Positions 59,770 to 64,000 of a stretch of 64,000 nt of DNA are shown here, in pieces. Source of the DNA: Pagrus major (taxonomy: Eukaryota; Chordata; Actinopteri; Spariformes; Sparidae); NCBI RefSeq assembly GCF_040436345.1, contig NC_133230.1, forward strand, positions 21,834,197 to 21,898,196, read 5' to 3'. Made by a program: the position numbers and the translations under genes. Position 1 is the stretch's first letter. Each line of letters opens with the position of its first letter. Below the pieces are notes generated by a model that was not told the DNA's origin, did not search any database, and was given only the letters and a program-made list of their open reading frames with translations.

Positions 59770-59920
59770 GATCAACTCTCTAATGAGTATTACATCCATA
59801 AATGAAACCCCTAAGGGAGTATTCCCGTGATTTTTCCTGTCAGATTAATGACAGCAGAAAATAGAAGCACGTATCCCTCTTAATTAGTCTCAATTACTGT
59901 ATCCTCTGCTCTTAATGATA
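59770..59920. repeat. Local duplicate unit, right copy
   Basis: Counterpart of 57404-57570, in the same orientation, about 2.35 kb away. A third, partial match (TTTACTGTATCCTC) lies near 58065. Confidence 0.7.
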
Positions 59921-60401
59921 CGTGGAATCTAATAATGATGATGAGTGATCGGTCGCTGCTCATCATTAATTACCCTTCTTCTTGTGGAAACAGATAACAT
60001 CAGCCTATTGCAGTATGACACACACAAAAACACACACCGTCACTGACGGCCACTCAGCTGCCGGACTCAAGGAAAACTTTAATATCTGCAGGTTCGGCCT
60101 CTTAACGACTACCTGATTGGAAAAGCCACAATGTTATCAAGTTAGCATGTAGTCAGAATCAAGCTTAATTGGGATAAATGCTGATTGTCCTCATCAATAT
60201 CAGCTTTGCAGTGTGTAATTAACAGCTGTAAACAAGCTGAGTGTGTTGAGTTAATGAGGCGTGAGCACCGGGGGAAGCTGAGGGAGTATAGACTGCTGAG
60301 AGCTGACCTGCACTGCAATAAACACACTGCAACACACTGCAGAGAGAGGCAGGAAAGCAACCAGGACGACTAAATGCTTCCTACATGCAGGAAGCACTCA
60401 G

Positions 60402-60486
60402 TCACTCACTCACTCACTCACTCACTCACTCACTCACTCACTCACTCACTCACTCACTCACTCACTCACTCACTCACTCACTCACT
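60402..60486. repeat. (TCAC)n microsatellite, about 21 units
   Basis: Perfect tetranucleotide array, likely to be highly polymorphic. Confidence 0.97.
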
Positions 60487-60509
60487 ACTGGTGGTGTACT
60501 AAATATTAA

Positions 60510-60600
60510 AGGATAAGTTCACCCTAAATTGAAACTTAAGTCATTATCATGTTTTCATATGACATCATGTTATATTAAAATACATTCTATAAGCAGTGAG
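60510..60600 (+). mobile_element. Solo end of palindromic TTAA MITE
   Basis: TTAA at 60506-60509, then AGGATAAGTTCACCCTAAAT and GTCATTATC, as in 38666-39140. No matching right end was seen. Confidence 0.5.
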
Positions 60601-61346
60601 AGTGAACAGAACAGTAAAGTTACTGGCCAGAGAACAGAGAGCTGAAAGAAGCTTTAAAGCTCCATGAAGCTGAGGGGAACTGATAATTACGTACAAGTTC
60701 ATCACTATGAAGGACTCCTTTCATAGTACACACAGTCATTTGATTCATTGTTACCACAGAAATATTGATTTTAGCCGCTTATTACTTCTCTAAATGCAAA
60801 TTTCCCTCTGGCAGAACATGTATGGCTTTCAATACTTTGATCATTATGAGAGTTTTATTTATTTCCCAAGAACAACAGGGGGAAAATTTCCTATATGAAG
60901 CAAGCTAAACTGCGTATTTGTCCGTGTTCTGGGCTCTTCTTCAAAAAAGGATTTCAATCCAGCATTTACCAGGTTAGACAGGTGTAAATAAATGATCAGT
61001 AAAGCATCAAGAATTAACAGTGTGGGAGGCTGAAACTGAGCTGAAATATCAGAGAAATGCGTTCAATAAAATAAAAATAAAAACATGTTGTAAGAACACT
61101 TACTACGAGATCACTGATAAATATTTGAATATGATGTTTCGTTCACAAGCAAAGCAGAGAAGGGCTTATAATATAATGTCAAGGCCACTTGACAGGGATC
61201 AAGTAGATCAGGATAAAGAGAAGTGTTTAAATCCACTTAGATTTTTCTAAAAGGGCAGGATTGACTGCTCTGATCAGTGGACATAGACGGCAGGCAGACT
61301 GTCCCTCTTGTCTGGAAAGCATTCACCTTGTTGTCCTTGAGAGAAG

Positions 61347-61559
61347 ATGTGTAAAATGATTTTACACTCAACAGCGTTTCTCAAAGAGCCTGTCTGCTCC
61401 TTTGTAGACAGTTCCCAACCACTGTCACCTCAGATATCTCCAAACCGATCTACATTTGGCCTTGTACCCCCATTCGACAAGATCTCGCCCCAGAAACTCT
61501 CATCTCAGGAGATATTTACTGAAGATGATGAATTTTTCATTCTGAAGGAGGAGGGATAA
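61347..61559 (+). other. Orphan ORF of 70 codons, unrecognised
   Basis: MCKMILHSTAFLKEPV...SPNRSTFGLVPPFDKISP...EIFTEDDEFFILKEEG. An in-frame stop lies two codons upstream of the ATG. The composition is protein-like (acidic C-terminus, Ser-Pro sites), but there is no known domain and no splice evidence. It could be an exon fragment, a decayed retrocopy or chance. Confidence 0.2.
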
Positions 61560-61749
61560 CGTCGGGGAGAGTGAAATAACACTGAAATTCTTTATTGATC
61601 TCTCTCTCCACTCGCCTGAAAAGCTCATAGTCTGCTACAGACCAGCCACCAGAGCATCAGTCCTCTGTAAACAAAAAGTTTACAAAAATATCTGAAGTAT
61701 ATTTTATCCTTTAAAAGAAACACCCTTTAAAGCAACCTTTTCTACCCTT

Positions 61750-62260
61750 TTAACCTTGTCTAGTCTGGATTGACGGCTAGTGTCAGCTACAATTAGCAAA
61801 CCTAAGCTAGATATTGCTGTGTAACTGACTTTACTGGGATTTGGTATTTATAACAGTTGTATTGCACTCCGAAACCATAGGCAGCGCACAAAAATCGTCA
61901 CATTGCACAAAACATGCTGTTGCTTTAACACACGTTTCCTCATTCATTTCCATTTGAATAAGCACTACACGTAACATTTTTAGGTTTTATATCGACAAAA
62001 TCACAGATTTTTAATGTGCTAGCTGTGATTTCTCCAGCAACACTAATCTATATTTTTATAATCAAATATATTAAGCTGGCTGGCTGCAACTTTACTGTTT
62101 TGGTTCGCTCACGCTGCTCTCAGAGCTTTGTTTTCGGCTGCAGCATGCTGATAAATGATAATGAATGATAATGTTGCTGCGTAACTGCTGGATGTGTTTT
62201 GCCACATCAGCTTAAAAGGTGATAATATATACACTTTGCCCACAACTTGGATGGTCAATA
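61750..62260. repeat. Interspersed repeat related to 8200-8620
   Basis: Shares CGCTCACGCTGCTCT, GGCTGCAGCATGCTG, AACTGCTGGATGTG and CTTAAAAGGTGATA with the disp2 intron 6 copy. Boundaries approximate; class unknown. Confidence 0.35.
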
Positions 62261-62264
62261 TGTC

Positions 62265-63090
62265 AATCTGTCTTAGTCAACAAATTTTTCAACAATGTGT
62301 TGGTGTAATAAACGTCCAATCTCCAAACCACTTGTGAACGTGGTCTATTTAGTCAAATAAAGAAAAGCAGCGAGTAGCATCACACATGTTGTGAACGGAG
62401 AGTGCTTATGGATCCAGGCCAGCTGTTAACCACCAACTGACAGAACAGTAGGAGAGGAGCGAGGAGTGAGACGTACGGCAGCTACTGACATTAGAGGGAA
62501 ATATGTCTTCAATGTGATGATTCATGCTGTATACACGTAATAAAATGAAGTCATTCAGGAGGCCTCGTCCCCTCTAACCACTTCAGCAGCCAGTCACTGT
62601 CATACCACTGAATACTTTGTTAACAAAAGGTTTTCTAAATGCGTCTGTAAAAGAGAAGTATTTGCGTCACGTGTGGCTGCAACAATGCCTTACATGACTA
62701 GTTTGTTTGTGTGACATCAGCTTGTTCACCAAGATAGTGTTTATTTAAGTTAAAGCGCTTTTTATGAAAAAAAACGACTGAAAAATGAATATTTCTGTAA
62801 GAAATAAGACATTAGAAGAGAATAAAATAGGTCGGAATTAAGTAACTACACATGAAAATTGACAGGACATACAGAATCAAAACACAACTTTAGTACAGAA
62901 AATGTCAAGAGCACAGAAAAGTACATTTCAGAAAGCATATGCTCGCTACAGTACAGAACAGGTAGTAAGCTGTTATTTCTCAGCTTCAGCATGTAGCCTA
63001 CAGATGTAGAGATGACAGTTCAGCACTACAGAGCAGATACAGGACAGGAAGTGTAATTATCTGCATCTACTGTTCCTCTTCAAAGAGACA
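62265..63090. other. Intergenic DNA, no gene seen
   Basis: AT-rich sequence with no ORF or repeat that I can name. Confidence 0.35.
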
Positions 63091-63099
63091 GGGCAAGAT

Positions 63100-64000
63100 G
63101 CCAGACAGCCTGACTGGCAAAGAGGGGGGAGAGGAAGAAAAAAAAAAAGAGCAGAGAGCCAGATAGAGAAAGAGAGATAAAGACTGAATTCAAAAAAGAT
63201 CGAAGCAAGGCGCCGGAGAGAGTGAGGAAAGTGGAGAGGGAGTCCCGCACCTCACATCTCATCGAGCAGCAGAAAAGTCAAACTTAGTAGAAATCAGAGG
63301 GGCAATTTTTCACATTCACCCTCCTGTTTTTCTTTGCACGACAGCTCCGCAGAGATACAGACGTTTGACACAGACTTCCTGAGCTAGCAGGCGAGAACAA
63401 GGGAGAAGAGAAATTAGAAGAATGTGTGAGAGACAGCGACGGACGGGAGAGAGCGGAGGGGAAGAGAGGGGGGTCAAAAGACAAGAGAGTGATGGATTGA
63501 GATAGCACAGAGAATGGAGACAGAGAGAGATTGTCATCATCATCATGAACAATGACTCTCTGATAGAGGAGGCCTGTTGCTGGATTTTCAACCCAGCTGA
63601 GGAGGCAGTGAGGAGGGGGCGGTCGCCCGCCTGCCCACCTGCCAGGGCCTCAGTCATGCTTTTAAGCATCTGCCAAACTGAAGGACGCTCGGTGCCATGT
63701 GCTTTTCACTGAAGGAGCCTGACGTTTGTCAGTCACAGTGAGGGCTTCTGTTCTGTCCGGCCTCAGCCAAACAGGGTTTAATGTCTCCCCTCACAAACAC
63801 ACACACACACTCGCAGCCCATGTAAACAATCCCAGTGTGTGTGTGATGTGAGCGAGACCCCGGCTCTGAAAGCCCCACATCGACTGCAGCTGTGGGCCGG
63901 CCAACAGCTGACGCTGGGTTGTGTGTCTCTGCTCTCTTTCTGCTTCCTTCCCCACCAACCCCGCCTCCTCTTCTTCTATGTTTCCATGAAACAGACCTGT
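63100..64000 (+). other. Purine-rich stretch with a 55-codon ORF; possible leader of a further gene
   Basis: From 63110 to 63540 the plus strand is strikingly GA-rich, the look of a vertebrate 5' UTR or leader exon. A 55-codon ORF, 63545-63712 (MNNDSLIEEACCWIFNPAEE...), follows. I do not recognise it, and the window ends before any supporting exon. The reverse-strand ORFs here are its Ser/Leu-rich mirror. Confidence 0.25.

Noticed and set aside
1-64000. Retroviral, LTR, Polinton or CRISPR-like structures
   Set aside because: No paired long terminal repeats, pol-, capsid- or envelope-like coding blocks, or spaced direct-repeat arrays were seen. The regular (TCAC)n at 60402-60486 is a simple microsatellite.

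Overview
The window is vertebrate nuclear DNA, almost certainly from a spiny-rayed (percomorph) teleost. It has multi-exon genes with GT-AG introns, vertebrate orthologues in compact introns, and a dense load of short palindromic TTAA-flanked MITEs, hAT-type MITEs, a tRNA-derived SINE and RTE-like LINE tails of kinds familiar from teleost genomes. Gene names come from recalled family sequences read against the translated exons; no search was run.

Six protein-coding genes can be built exon by exon. Left to right: disp2 (+, 837-14676, 10 coding exons, 1492 aa, Dispatched-type RND/sterol-sensing transporter); rpusd2 (-, 17443-20080, 3 exons, 526 aa, pseudouridine synthase); a pcmt1-type protein-L-isoaspartate methyltransferase (-, 22091-24236, 8 exons, 228-249 aa); ccdc32 (+, 25198-26943, 3 coding exons, 197 aa, AP2/clathrin endocytosis factor); a prolactin-releasing-peptide-receptor-like GPCR (+, 31883-33682, 2 coding exons, 413 aa); and bahd1 (-, 42072-50804, 6 coding exons, at least 851 aa, heterochromatin scaffold with a C-terminal BAH domain). 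DISP2, CCDC32, RPUSD2 and BAHD1 are neighbours on human 15q15, so this is a rearranged version of a conserved block, with a PCMT paralogue and a GPCR between its members.

Layout: disp2 and rpusd2 are tail to tail and their candidate poly(A) signals lie about 45 bp apart. The methyltransferase and ccdc32 are head to head across a short region holding five CCAAT boxes, a probable shared promoter. The GPCR sits alone between two gene-poor stretches. bahd1 reads leftward from a CpG-rich block at about 56.5-56.9 kb. From 57 to 64 kb no gene could be established; it holds repeats, a local duplication and two orphan ORFs.

No wholly new system (CRISPR, gene cluster or viral element) is visible. The best leads are the degenerate TM4 acidic motif in Disp2, a hAT remnant with a BED zinc finger and perfect 8-bp target duplication in the probable disp2 3' UTR, a 13-histidine tract in Bahd1, alternative ends of the methyltransferase, the CCAAT-rich bidirectional promoter, and a local duplication at 57.4-59.9 kb.
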